Source: Massilia brevitalea (GTDB lineage: Bacteria > Pseudomonadota > Gammaproteobacteria > Burkholderiales > Burkholderiaceae_D). Taken from it: a DNA stretch of 64,000 nt. Below, piece by piece: positions 20,603 through 28,349 of the stretch. Where the stretch lies: NCBI RefSeq assembly GCF_030711405.1, contig NZ_JAULSI010000002.1:111706-175705 (forward strand), given 5' to 3'. A program made the translations under genes and the position numbers. The first letter of the stretch is position 1, and each line of letters begins with the position of its first letter. The notes under the pieces are model-generated. The model worked only from the letters and a program-made list of their open reading frames with translations, had not been told where the DNA came from and did not search any database.

Positions 20603-21049
20603 ATGCGTACCCTGATCAAAGCCGGCCTGCTGGCCGCCATGCTGTGCACTTCGGCCGCCTGGGCCCAAACAGCCTCGCCGGTCGGTCTGTGGAAGACCAT
20701 CGACGACGAAACCGGCAAGCCGAAAGCCCTGGTGCGCATCACCGAGGAAAACGGCGCCCTGCAAGGCAAGATCGAAAAGCTGTTCCTGGAAGCGAACGTC
20801 GACCAGAACCCGAAATGCGTGGCCTGCGAAGACTCGCGCAAGAACCAGCCGATCGTCGGCATGACCATCGTCTCGGGCCTGAAAAAAGACGGCAACGAGT
20901 ACACCGGCGGCGAAATTCTCGACCCGAAAAAAGGCAAGATCTACAAGAGCAAGGCCACGCTGCGCGAAGGCGGCAAGCAGCTGGAAGTGCGCGGCTACAT
21001 CGGCGCACCGATGTTCGGCCGCTCCCAGGTTTGGCAGCGCGAACAGTAA
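20603..21049 (+). CDS. DUF2147 family exported protein
   Basis: A 148-residue protein with a signal peptide (LIKAGLLAAMLCTSAAWAQ). The mature part SPVGLWKTIDDETGKPKALV, the paired cysteines in NPKCVACEDSRKN and the ending RGYIGAPMFGRSQVWQRE fit DUF2147, a lipocalin-like beta-barrel family of unknown role in the periplasm. ATG 20603 is preceded by GGAGA. A terminator follows, so it is a single-gene unit. Confidence 0.9.
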   Translation: MRTLIKAGLLAAMLCTSAAWAQTASPVGLWKTIDDETGKPKALVRITEENGALQGKIEKLFLEANVDQNPKCVACEDSRKNQPIVGMTIVSGLKKDGNEYTGGEILDPKKGKIYKSKATLREGGKQLEVRGYIGAPMFGRSQVWQREQ

Positions 21050-21070
21050 GCTGGTATTGTTTTCATTCGA

Positions 21071-21094
21071 AGCGGCCTGCGGGCCGCTTTTTTT
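21071..21094 (+). terminator. intrinsic terminator after the DUF2147 gene
   Basis: Stem AGCGGCC / GGCCGCT with a TGCG loop followed by six T residues, 21 bases after the stop codon. Confidence 0.92.
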
Positions 21095-21108
21095 ATGAAC
21101 GGAACACG

Positions 21109-21450
21109 ATGACCCTCACCCAAAGCTACCTCTTCCTCGCCCTCGCCATCGTGGTCGAGGTGATCGGCACCACGGCCCTGAAAGCCACCGATAACTTTAC
21201 CCGGCTGTGGCCGAGCATGCTGACCATCGTGTGCTACGCCGCCTCGTTCTACCTGCTGACCTTCAGCCTGAAGGTGCTGCCGACCGGGATTGCGTATGCG
21301 ATCTGGTCGGGCGTAGGGATCGTCCTGATTTCGATCGTCAGCTGGGTGGTCTACAAGCAGAGCCTGGACCTGCCTGCGCTGATCGGGCTGGGGCTGATCA
21401 TTGCGGGTGTGCTGGTGATTAACCTGTTTTCGAAGAGCGTGGGGCACTGA
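21109..21450 (+). CDS. small multidrug resistance (SMR) efflux protein, EmrE-like
   Basis: A 113-residue protein of four transmembrane helices, the length of EmrE/Qac-type proton-coupled cation exporters. The conserved membrane glutamate is in AIVVEVIGTTALK (Glu17), followed by AYAIWSGVGIVLIS and the final helix GLGLIIAGVLVINL. Such proteins work as antiparallel dimers in the inner membrane. The ATG at 21109 was chosen because the longer frame is not SMR-like. Its 3' end overlaps the convergent MFS gene by 32 bp. Confidence 0.93.
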   Translation: MTLTQSYLFLALAIVVEVIGTTALKATDNFTRLWPSMLTIVCYAASFYLLTFSLKVLPTGIAYAIWSGVGIVLISIVSWVVYKQSLDLPALIGLGLIIAGVLVINLFSKSVGH

Positions 21451-22672
21451 TCGCCTGTCCAGGCAGAACCAGCCACAAGCTCGCTGCCCAGAAAACCAGC
21501 GCCAGCCCGCTCACGCCGGCGCCGAGCAGGCACACTCCCTGCCAGCCAGCGGCTGCGTAGACGGCCGTTGTCGCCAACGCGCCCAAGCCACTGCCGGCCG
21601 CATAAAACAGCATGTAGGCCGCGACCAGGCGGCTATGCCCATCCGCATGCGAACGGAAGATCATGCTCTGGTTCGTCACGTGGATCGCCTGCCCGCCCAG
21701 ATCGAGCAGCACGATGCCGATGACGAGCGCCCAGAGCGACATGTCCAGCATGAACAAGGGTATCCACGCAGCAAGCAGCAGCACCAGTGCGCCGAACGTG
21801 GTGGCTTGTTCGAAGCCCTGGTCGGCCCAGCGTCCGGCGCGTGCGGCGGCCAGCGCACCGGCGGCGCCCACCAAGCCGAAAGCGCCGATTGCCGTGTGCG
21901 AGAAGGAATACGGTGCTGCGCTGAGCGGCAAGACGATGGCGCTCCAGAAGATGTTGAAAGCGGCGAACATCAGGAGTGCCAGCATGCCGCGGACCTGCAG
22001 GACACGGTCTTGCCGGAGCAGCAGGAAGGTCGAGCCGATCAGGCGGAGGTAATGCATGCGATGCGGCGCAGGCCCAAGGCGCGGCAGCCTCGAACCCAGC
22101 AACAGCGCCAGTACCAGCATGGCCCCCGCCGCACACAGATACACGCTGCGCCAGCCGCCGATATCGCTGATGCCGCCGGCGAGCATGCGCGCCAGCAGCA
22201 AGCCGAGAAAGACACCGCCCTGGGCGGCGCCCACCACCCTCCCCCGTTCATTCTCCGATGCGGCACTGGCGGCATAGGCGATGAGGCCCTGGGTCATGGC
22301 GGTGCCGAGCGCTCCGGTCAGCAGCATGGCCAGCAACAGCATCGCAGGCGACCATGCCAGTCCCACGAAGGCCAGCACGGCCGACAGCATCAGGGCCTGC
22401 GCCAGCATCAGCCGCCGCCGGTCGAGCAGGTCGCCGAGGGGAACGAGCAGCACCAGCGCCAGCGCACATCCCACTTGCGTGGCGCCGACCACTGTACCGA
22501 TCGCGGCATGCGGGATGGAGAAATCGCTGGCCAGGGCGTCGAGGAGGGGCTGCGCGTAATACACGTTGGCGACACTGAGTCCGCTCGCGCAGGCAAACAG
22601 CAGGACGGCGCCACGCGACAGCGTCGGCGGCAGGCTCACCTGGACAGCGGATGTGATGGCATGGGCTTGCAT
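21419..22672 (-). CDS. MFS transporter, drug-efflux type
   Basis: A 417-residue protein with 12 predicted membrane helices. It has an MFS motif A-like loop (GDLLDRRRLML between helices 2 and 3), YYAQPLLDALASDF near the N-terminus and a matching second half. It resembles exporters of the Bcr/AraJ/YnfM group. ATG 22672 has GGAGG seven bases upstream; an in-frame TTG at 22687 gives a longer frame but would lie within the operator. It is divergent from an HxlR regulator with two palindromes between them, so it is probably repressed by that regulator and induced by its substrate. Confidence 0.9.
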   Translation of the reverse strand: MQAHAITSAVQVSLPPTLSRGAVLLFACASGLSVANVYYAQPLLDALASDFSIPHAAIGTVVGATQVGCALALVLLVPLGDLLDRRRLMLAQALMLSAVLAFVGLAWSPAMLLLAMLLTGALGTAMTQGLIAYAASAASENERGRVVGAAQGGVFLGLLLARMLAGGISDIGGWRSVYLCAAGAMLVLALLLGSRLPRLGPAPHRMHYLRLIGSTFLLLRQDRVLQVRGMLALLMFAAFNIFWSAIVLPLSAAPYSFSHTAIGAFGLVGAAGALAAARAGRWADQGFEQATTFGALVLLLAAWIPLFMLDMSLWALVIGIVLLDLGGQAIHVTNQSMIFRSHADGHSRLVAAYMLFYAAGSGLGALATTAVYAAAGWQGVCLLGAGVSGLALVFWAASLWLVLPGQAISAPRSSKTG

Positions 22673-22686
22673 AAGGTTCCTCCTCA

Positions 22687-22747
22687 AACTGGTTTCAAAT
22701 TAAAACCAGTTGGAGCGTAGCCAGATTGGTTTTAAAATGCAACCAAT
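22687..22747. promoter_or_regulatory. two operator dyads between MFS and hxlR genes
   Basis: Dyad 1 (22687-22711): AACTGGTTT, 7-base spacer, AAACCAGTT, perfect. Dyad 2 (22725-22747): ATTGGTT, 9-base spacer, AACCAAT, perfect. Both share the half-site TGGTT/AACCA and are centred about 37 bp apart, on either side of the divergent promoter region. An AT-rich TAAAAT lies inside dyad 2. The likely binder is the adjacent HxlR protein. Confidence 0.8.
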
Positions 22748-22771
22748 TTTTGTGGAGACCCGTATTCGAAG

Positions 22772-23233
22772 ATGAACAGCCGCAAGAACATGGAAGGGCA
22801 GCCCTGCCCGGTTGCGCGCTCGGTCGATGTTGTCGGCGACCGCTGGAGCCTGCTTGTCGTGCGCGATGCATTCGACGGCGTGCGCCGGTTCACCGACTTC
22901 CAGCGCAGCCTGGGAGTGGCGCGCAATATCCTGTCCGACCGCCTGCGCCGGCTGGTGGATGCGGGCATCCTGGCAACCCGGCCCGCGTCGGACAACAGCG
23001 CCTATCAGGAATACGTGTTGACCGAACAGGGCAAGTCCCTGTTCCCGGTTGTCGTGGCGCTGCGCCAGTGGGGCGAACGGCATTTGTACGCGGACGGCGA
23101 GCGCCATTCCGAACTGGTGGACAAGCGGACAGGAAAGCCCCTGCGCGCCATGGCGCCCATGGCCGCCGATGGTCATGTAGTATCGCCAGACGACACCGAG
23201 ATAAGGAAGCGACCGTTGCCAGGGGAGCACTGA
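22772..23233 (+). CDS. HxlR family transcriptional regulator
   Basis: A 153-residue winged-helix protein. The HxlR signature is clear: CPVARSVDVVGDRWSLLVVR (N-terminal Cys12), then RRFTDFQRSLGVARNILSDR (recognition helix), LRRLVDAGIL and the wing YVLTEQGKSLFPVV. HxlR proteins bind as dimers and often sense electrophiles or reactive compounds through this cysteine. Divergent from the MFS exporter with dyad operators between them, it is likely the local repressor. Confidence 0.93.
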   Translation: MNSRKNMEGQPCPVARSVDVVGDRWSLLVVRDAFDGVRRFTDFQRSLGVARNILSDRLRRLVDAGILATRPASDNSAYQEYVLTEQGKSLFPVVVALRQWGERHLYADGERHSELVDKRTGKPLRAMAPMAADGHVVSPDDTEIRKRPLPGEH

Positions 23234-23343
23234 ATTATTCCGGCGTGCTGGAGTCAGTCGCGAAACGTGCGTCCGGCGAGGCGTCAACCACACGTCGCTG
23301 CGCAGGACGCGGAAGGCGCAGCCGACCCGGCCATCGAATGGCG

Positions 23344-23832
23344 TCAGCTGTCTGCCTGGCCGCGGAACCGCGACCTGAACAGCGCGAGCACTGTTTCGAT
23401 GCGATAAGGCTTGGCGACGCAAGGGTAGTGCTGGCTGTGCGTTTCTGCCAGCACAGGCGAGATGAAGCCTGTGGTCAGCACGATATGCACCTTCGGATAC
23501 AGGTGCCGGACCGTTTCCGCCAGCTGCAAGCCGTTCATCCCCGGCATCATCACATCGGAAAAAACGGCATCGATCTCGGGGTCGGTTCCGAGGATCGCGA
23601 GCGCCTCCTGCGCCGAATGGGCGATCCTGGCATCGAGCCCATGTCCGCAAAACAGTGCTCCTGCCAGTTCGGCCAGGTCGGGTTCGTCGTCGACCACCAG
23701 GACCTTGCGTGGCGTGGAAGCGGATGACGGCACCTTGCCGCCGTCGGGCAGTGCGGACGATCCAGGGGGCGGAAAGCGGGGACCGGCAGCGCACTGCCGG
23801 TAATCCATGGACGTGTGCATGGCGGCTTTCAT
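23344..23832 (-). CDS. single-domain response regulator
   Basis: A 162-residue protein with an unstructured N-terminal ~40 residues and one receiver domain: KVLVVDDEPD (Asp48/49), phosphoacceptor in VFSDVMMPGMNG (Asp93), Thr in LTTGF and Lys in VAKPYR. No output domain, so it acts through protein contact or as a phosphorelay element. Its ATG overlaps the stop of the upstream kinase (ATGA), so the two form a coupled pair. The receiver resembles the C-terminal REC domain of hybrid kinases. Confidence 0.92.
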   Translation of the reverse strand: MKAAMHTSMDYRQCAAGPRFPPPGSSALPDGGKVPSSASTPRKVLVVDDEPDLAELAGALFCGHGLDARIAHSAQEALAILGTDPEIDAVFSDVMMPGMNGLQLAETVRHLYPKVHIVLTTGFISPVLAETHSQHYPCVAKPYRIETVLALFRSRFRGQADS

Positions 23833-25037
23833 TGTTGGGAGGCAGCTATGCCAGCATCGCCAAACCCCTTGGGCAGGCGCGGCATTGTCACGGTAAAGGT
23901 GGTGCCCTCGGCCTCGGTGGAGACGAGGGAAATCGTGCCGCCATGCGCCTGGACGATCTGGCGCGAGATGTAGAGGCCGATGCCCAGGCTGGTTCGCTCG
24001 ATGTAGTTGCTGCTGGAAACAGCCGGATCGCCGTCAGCGGCATGCGCATCGGCGGCGATGCGCACCATCGGATCGAACACGGCCGCCAGCTTCTCGGGCG
24101 CGACAGGTGTGCCGTGATTGTTAACGTCGATAATCACATCGGCCCCGCTGGCGCGCATGTTCACCCTTACCGGCGTCTCCAGGCTGCCATACTGGATGGC
24201 ATTGCCGATCAGGTTGGACAAGACCTGGGCAATCCGGCCTTCGTCAAAGATCGCATCCAGCTGCGGCGCCGTCGTCAGCTCGATCAACTGCTCAGGATGC
24301 GAAGTACGCAACTCGTTGACGACTTCTTCGCAGACAGCGACCAGGCTGCCCTGCCTGACCCGGATTGGAATACCCGGCCCCAGGTGGGTCCGCGTGAAGT
24401 CGAGCAGGTCATTGATCAGCTTACTCATGCGCCTGGCACTGTTGAACATGCGTGTCGCCACCAGAACGTATTTTGGTGGAATGTCGAGCGCCTGCATCAG
24501 GAAGCTCGATCCGGTCACCACCGTGCCGAGCGGGTTGCGCAGATCGTGGCCGAGGATGGCCAGGAACATGTTCTGGGTCTGCTTGACCATGAGCTCGTAG
24601 CGCGCAACCGACTCGGCCAGGGCTTGGTCGATGGCTTCGTTGAAACGCGTGACGTCTTCCATGTGGGTCGATGGGGCTTCGCCGGCAAGGGCGGCCACCC
24701 ACAGGGTCAGCACGCTCGAACGCAGGGCGCGGTATTCGGAGACCAGCTGGACAACGGTATAGCCGGACAACAGGCGCGCCTCGGCATGGGTTTCGGCGGC
24801 CGTGTCGTCCACCCCGCGCTTGCCAAGGCCACGCGACTTCGCGCAGCGCTCCTGCTCGGATTGCGGCACAGCCAGGTCGGTGCTGATCGCATGCAGCATC
24901 TGGCGCGCATGGTCGCGCAGTTCGGTGTCGTCCATGGTCAGTGCAGGTGGTTCGATGGTACGCGCAAAATCTTCCCAGGCTTGCAGAATCGGCTCCATGT
25001 TATTATGGATAAAGCCACTTAATCGGTGCGCTGGCAT
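23829..25037 (-). CDS. sensor histidine kinase with RsbRD-type N-terminal domain
   Basis: A 402-residue soluble kinase without membrane segments. Residues 10-150 are all-helical and resemble the RsbRD N-terminal sensor fold (MEPILQAWEDFARTI, then LLSGYTVVQLVSEYRALR). HisKA follows with the H-box LGHDLRNPLG (His164), then N-box LSNLIGNAIQYG, a D-box variant and GIGLYISRQIVQAHGG. The sensor domain fits a cytosolic stress or redox input, but the ligand is unknown. It is coupled to the downstream single-domain regulator. Confidence 0.9.
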   Translation of the reverse strand: MPAHRLSGFIHNNMEPILQAWEDFARTIEPPALTMDDTELRDHARQMLHAISTDLAVPQSEQERCAKSRGLGKRGVDDTAAETHAEARLLSGYTVVQLVSEYRALRSSVLTLWVAALAGEAPSTHMEDVTRFNEAIDQALAESVARYELMVKQTQNMFLAILGHDLRNPLGTVVTGSSFLMQALDIPPKYVLVATRMFNSARRMSKLINDLLDFTRTHLGPGIPIRVRQGSLVAVCEEVVNELRTSHPEQLIELTTAPQLDAIFDEGRIAQVLSNLIGNAIQYGSLETPVRVNMRASGADVIIDVNNHGTPVAPEKLAAVFDPMVRIAADAHAADGDPAVSSSNYIERTSLGIGLYISRQIVQAHGGTISLVSTEAEGTTFTVTMPRLPKGFGDAGIAASQQ

Positions 25038-25346
25038 GTTGAAACCTTTATATGCCCCAATCCGCTGAGATTCAACGAAAATGGGTTACCCCATAATAAC
25101 AGCCATTTCCGGAAACGCTCGAAATGAGAATAAATGCACGCGGGAGAAAATAAATCCGAAATAATTAGGTAAATCCCGGAAATCCCTGTATCTTCCATCT
25201 CGCACTACATCAAGTCGTTGTTATTGTTGGCCTTTCTTTCCTGTCTCGCCGTTTGGCGGTCCCGTCTGATTCCCTCCGTTACACCCTCTCTTGGTCGAAT
25301 GTGCAATTCGGGCGCTTGCCCATGCAAATTTAAAAAGGATGCAATC
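25038..25346. other. intergenic region with cold-shock gene leader
   Basis: No gene is supported. The region is AT-richer than its surroundings and separates the divergent kinase and cold-shock genes. The plus strand carries a long untranslated leader as is common in csp genes, with pyrimidine-rich TTTCTTTCCTGTC near 25232. AAGGAT at 25335-25340 is the ribosome binding site. Confidence 0.4.
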
Positions 25347-25556
25347 ATGACTACCCAAACCGGCACCGTAAAATGGTTCAACGATTCAAAAGGCTTCGGC
25401 TTCATTACCCCTGACGCAGGCGGCGGCGATTTGTTCGCGCATTTCCAGGATATTCAATCGCAGGGTTTCAAAAGCCTCGCTGAAAACCAGCGCGTATCGT
25501 TTGTGCGCTCGACTGGTCCAAAAGGCGAAAAAGCCGGGAATATCTGCGCGATCTGA
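25347..25556 (+). CDS. cold-shock domain protein
   Basis: A 69-residue CspA-type nucleic-acid-binding protein: [20 protein letters not shown] carries RNP1 (KGFGFI) and [10 protein letters not shown] carries RNP2, with the usual ending [13 protein letters not shown]. The RNP2 form LFAHF instead of VFVHF is a common variant in betaproteobacteria. It binds single-stranded RNA/DNA and melts structures in the cytoplasm. AAGGAT lies seven bases before the ATG, which was chosen over the longer frame because family similarity starts there. Confidence 0.96.
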   Translation: MTTQTGTVKWFNDSKGFGFITPDAGGGDLFAHFQDIQSQGFKSLAENQRVSFVRSTGPKGEKAGNICAI

Positions 25557-25894
25557 TCACGCAGCGAAGAATGGCGCGCACCATGCAGATAGCATGGGCG
25601 CCCGATGCAATACCGAAGAGCCCGCCAATTGGCGGGCTTTTTGCATGAATGGAAGGTTCGAATGGCGGCGCAGCCCGGCTGGCCGCTGGAGCGAGGCCTG
25701 ATGCGCCGGTCTGCCCGGCGATGCCGGTCGGGCGAACACAGCAGCCGCATCGCCACGTGGCGCGGCACGCCGGCCAGCTGCATGAAGACGAAGGCCGGAT
25801 AGGCGCCGTCGCTCTGCAGGATACGCAAAGCCTCCTCGACCCGGGCCGCAATGCGCGTGTTGGCCCGTGGATCCGCTCGTTTGCACTCTGACAT
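25454..25894 (-). CDS. small hypothetical protein, possibly with an altered C-terminus
   Basis: The frame from ATG 25894 starts [20 protein letters not shown] and contains [20 protein letters not shown] followed by [12 protein letters not shown], which reads like a real small helical protein. After about residue 75 the frame becomes low-quality and runs through a bidirectional hairpin (25620-25642) and antisense into the cold-shock gene. The last half is therefore probably not native: either the gene has lost its original stop by frameshift or the true product is shorter. No family recognised. Confidence 0.4.
   Translation of the reverse strand: MSECKRADPRANTRIAARVEEALRILQSDGAYPAFVFMQLAGVPRHVAMRLLCSPDRHRRADRRIRPRSSGQPGCAAIRTFHSCKKPANWRALRYCIGRPCYLHGARHSSLRDQIAQIFPAFSPFGPVERTNDTRWFSARLLKPCD
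25617..25642 (+). terminator. intrinsic terminator after the cold-shock gene
   Basis: Stem GCCCGCC / GGCGGGC with loop AATT at 25620-25637, followed by five T residues. It lies 63 bases after the stop codon. Confidence 0.9.
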
Positions 25895-25994
25895 GCGAGC
25901 CCCCACATCGTTTCCACGAGCCGATCATCCTAGCAAACCTGGCGGCCAACGGGGCCGCTCCCTACCTATCATTCCTGTTGGGGCCGCTACAAGG

Positions 25995-26462
25995 TCAGCG
26001 CCTGGGCGAGCGTACGACCGCCAGGATCACCAGCGCAAACAGGGCGCTGAGCACGGCGCTGGCTTCGCTCCCCATGCCGGCCGCGATGCCCACGGCCGAG
26101 GTCAGCCAGACGCTGGCGGCCGTGGTCAGGCCCCTGATGTCGTTCTGGTCCTTTTGCTTGAGGATGGCGCCGGCGCCAAGGAAGCCGATGCCGGCGGTAA
26201 CGCCCTGCAGTACGCGCGACACATCCTCGATCTTCATTCCCGCCTGCAGCGGAATCAGCACGAACAGGGCCGAGCCGAGCGACACCAGCATGTGGGTGCG
26301 CAGGCCGGCCGAGGCGCCGGCGGATTCGCGTTCATAGCCAAGCAGGCCGCCCAGCACGACCGCCACCGTCAGGCGCAGCACGATGCGCGTGATGTCGTCC
26401 ACGTCGCCCAGATCGGAAAACTCTGCCTGTATCGTCAGCCAGACTTGCTCGTACCACGCCAT
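25995..26462 (-). CDS. MgtC/SapB family inner-membrane protein
   Basis: A 155-residue membrane protein. It shows the MgtC family core LGGLLGYERESAGASAGLRT, followed by HMLVSLGSALFV, GVTAGIGFLGAGAILK and the fourth helix TAASVWLTSAVGIAAGMG. Conserved glutamate/arginine in YERE and GAGAI are typical. MgtC proteins have been linked to magnesium stress and modulation of the F-type ATPase in pathogens; this short form lacks the C-terminal ACT-like domain of Salmonella MgtC, so it is closer to SapB/YhiD. GGGAGGGAAGG precedes the start. Confidence 0.92.
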   Translation of the reverse strand: MAWYEQVWLTIQAEFSDLGDVDDITRIVLRLTVAVVLGGLLGYERESAGASAGLRTHMLVSLGSALFVLIPLQAGMKIEDVSRVLQGVTAGIGFLGAGAILKQKDQNDIRGLTTAASVWLTSAVGIAAGMGSEASAVLSALFALVILAVVRSPRR

Positions 26463-26573
26463 GCCTTCCCTCCCCCGCTATCGAAGGGAGATGATGCCAG
26501 CCCAGCCGGATGCATGGCGCATGGCTGGGCACCAGTCCGGCAAACGGTTTAGCGCATTACATCCAGCCGCGCA

Positions 26574-27191
26574 CTACAGCCAGCCCGCATCGCGCGCCAG
26601 CCGGTAGGCCTCGACCCGGTTGCCGGCGCCGAGCTTGCTGATCGCCTCCGACAGGTAGTTGCGCACGGTGCCTTCGGACAGGTGGATCTGGCGCGCGATG
26701 TCGGCGCCGCTGGCGCCCTCGCCGGCCAGGCGCAGCACCTGGCGTTCGCGCTCGGTGAGCGGGTCCTGGGCGCCGCTCCAGCTTTCCAGCGCCAGCTCGG
26801 GCGCGATCGCGCGGCCACCGGCGTGCACGGTGCGGATCGCCGCGGCCAGCGCATCGGCCGGCGCGTCTTTCAGGAGAAAACCGCGCACGCCTGCGGACAG
26901 CGCGCGCCGCAGGTAGCCGCTGCGCCCGAACGTGGTGACGATCATCACGCGGCAGGGCGCCATGCGCGCGTCCTGGCGCGCCGCCAGCTGGGCCGCCAAT
27001 TCCAGCCCTGTCATGCGCGGCATCTCGATATCGGTCAGCACGATGTCGGGCGCGTGCTGACCGCACAGGGCCAGCGCCTCGGCGCCGTCGGCGGCGGTGG
27101 CGACCACCTCGATGTCAGGCTCCAGACCGAGCAGCGCAGCCAGGGCGCCGCGCACCATGGCCTGGTCTTCGGCGATCAGGATGCGGATCAT
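26574..27191 (-). CDS. NarL/DesR-type response regulator
   Basis: A 205-residue regulator. The receiver domain has IAEDQAMVR, phosphoacceptor Asp54 in IVLTDIEMP and Lys in LLKDAP. The LuxR-type helix-turn-helix at residues ~140-200 contains LTERERQVLRLAGEGASGAD and IHLSEGTVRNYLSEAISKLG. The arrangement and sequence match DesR-like regulators that pair with DesK kinases. Its start overlaps the kinase stop (ATGA). Targets are not visible; the next gene (MgtC-like) is 111 bp downstream and could be one. Confidence 0.94.
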   Translation of the reverse strand: MIRILIAEDQAMVRGALAALLGLEPDIEVVATAADGAEALALCGQHAPDIVLTDIEMPRMTGLELAAQLAARQDARMAPCRVMIVTTFGRSGYLRRALSAGVRGFLLKDAPADALAAAIRTVHAGGRAIAPELALESWSGAQDPLTERERQVLRLAGEGASGADIARQIHLSEGTVRNYLSEAISKLGAGNRVEAYRLARDAGWL

Positions 27192-28330
27192 GCGGTTTCT
27201 CCGGCCGGCACGCGCAACTCCAGCGCCAGGCCGCTCGTTGCAGCCACCGCCAGCGCGAGCTTGCCGCCGATTGCCGCGGCCCGCTCCTGCATGCCGCTCA
27301 GGCCATTCCCCTGGCGCAGGCCGTGCAGGTCGTGCACGTTGCGCAGGCGTGCACCGTCATCCTTCACGCGCAGCACGGCGCTGCCCTGCTCCAGCACCAG
27401 CGACAGGGTGCAGCGGCGCGCGCCGGCATGGCGTACGACGTTGGTCACGGCCTCGCGCAGGGCCAGCGCCACCACATGTTCGGCGGCCGGCGCCAGTTTT
27501 ACACGCTCGACTTGTTCGTCGAGCTCGACGTCGGCAGCGGCCAGGCTGGCGCGTGCGCTTGCCAATGCATGGACCAAGCCACTTTCGCGGTAGCCGCTGA
27601 CGGCGCTGCGCACTTCGCCCAGCGCCTGGCGCGCGGTCGCTTCGATGTCGGCGATCTCGCGCTTGCATGCCTCCGGGTTGCGGTCGGCCAGCTTGCCGGA
27701 CAGTTCCGCCTTCAGCGCAATCAGCGACAGCGAATGGCCGAGCAGGTCGTGCAGGTCGCGCGAGATGCGTTCGCGCTCGGCGATGGTGGCCATGTGCTCG
27801 ACTTCTTCCTGCTTGCGCAGCAGTTCCTGGCGCGAGCGGCGCAGGCGCGCATCCATGATCGAGCCCATGCTCACCGGCAGGCCGGCGGTAAGCAGGGGCA
27901 ACAGGAACAGGAAGCGCGTCTGCGCCGACTCGGCCAGCAGCGAGGCCAGGAAAGCGGCCACGAACACGGCGCCGATCGCCAGCACGGCGCGCCGGATGTC
28001 GGGGTAGCGCGCCGCCATGGCGCAGGCGAAGATGAAGAAGGTGGCGGCGCCGATGTTCCAGCGCACCCAGGCCGCGCCGAGCAGGCAGCCGGCCGCGATG
28101 CAGCCCGCCACCTGCCAGCCGCGCGCCCAGTAGCTGGCGCAGTACAGCCAGACGAAGAACACGACCGTCAGCGCCAGCAGGGCTGCTTCCACCGGCGTCG
28201 GCGGCACATAGGCATACTTCCAGAACAGGTAGCCGAGGCTGAGCAGCCAGAGGTAAGGCGTCTTGCCGTACTCCGCCGGAATCCAGGGCCTGGCCCGCAA
28301 CCTTGCCATGGCTTGACGTATCGTGTTCAT
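27188..28330 (-). CDS. DesK-type membrane sensor histidine kinase
   Basis: A 380-residue kinase with four to six transmembrane helices in residues 28-155 and no large periplasmic domain, typical of DesK-like thermosensor or membrane-fluidity kinases. The HisKA_3 box is ERERISRDLHDLLGHSLSL (His194), followed by the HATPase domain with ALREAVTNVVRHAGARRC, VKDDG and GNGLSGMQERA. A coiled-coil linker (RRSRQELLRKQEEVEHM) joins sensor and kinase. Coupled to the response regulator by a 4-base overlap. The amidohydrolase operon lies just upstream, in the same direction, 19 bp away. Confidence 0.94.
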   Translation of the reverse strand: MNTIRQAMARLRARPWIPAEYGKTPYLWLLSLGYLFWKYAYVPPTPVEAALLALTVVFFVWLYCASYWARGWQVAGCIAAGCLLGAAWVRWNIGAATFFIFACAMAARYPDIRRAVLAIGAVFVAAFLASLLAESAQTRFLFLLPLLTAGLPVSMGSIMDARLRRSRQELLRKQEEVEHMATIAERERISRDLHDLLGHSLSLIALKAELSGKLADRNPEACKREIADIEATARQALGEVRSAVSGYRESGLVHALASARASLAAADVELDEQVERVKLAPAAEHVVALALREAVTNVVRHAGARRCTLSLVLEQGSAVLRVKDDGARLRNVHDLHGLRQGNGLSGMQERAAAIGGKLALAVAATSGLALELRVPAGETA

Positions 28331-28349
28331 CGCTGTGGTCCTCTTATGG

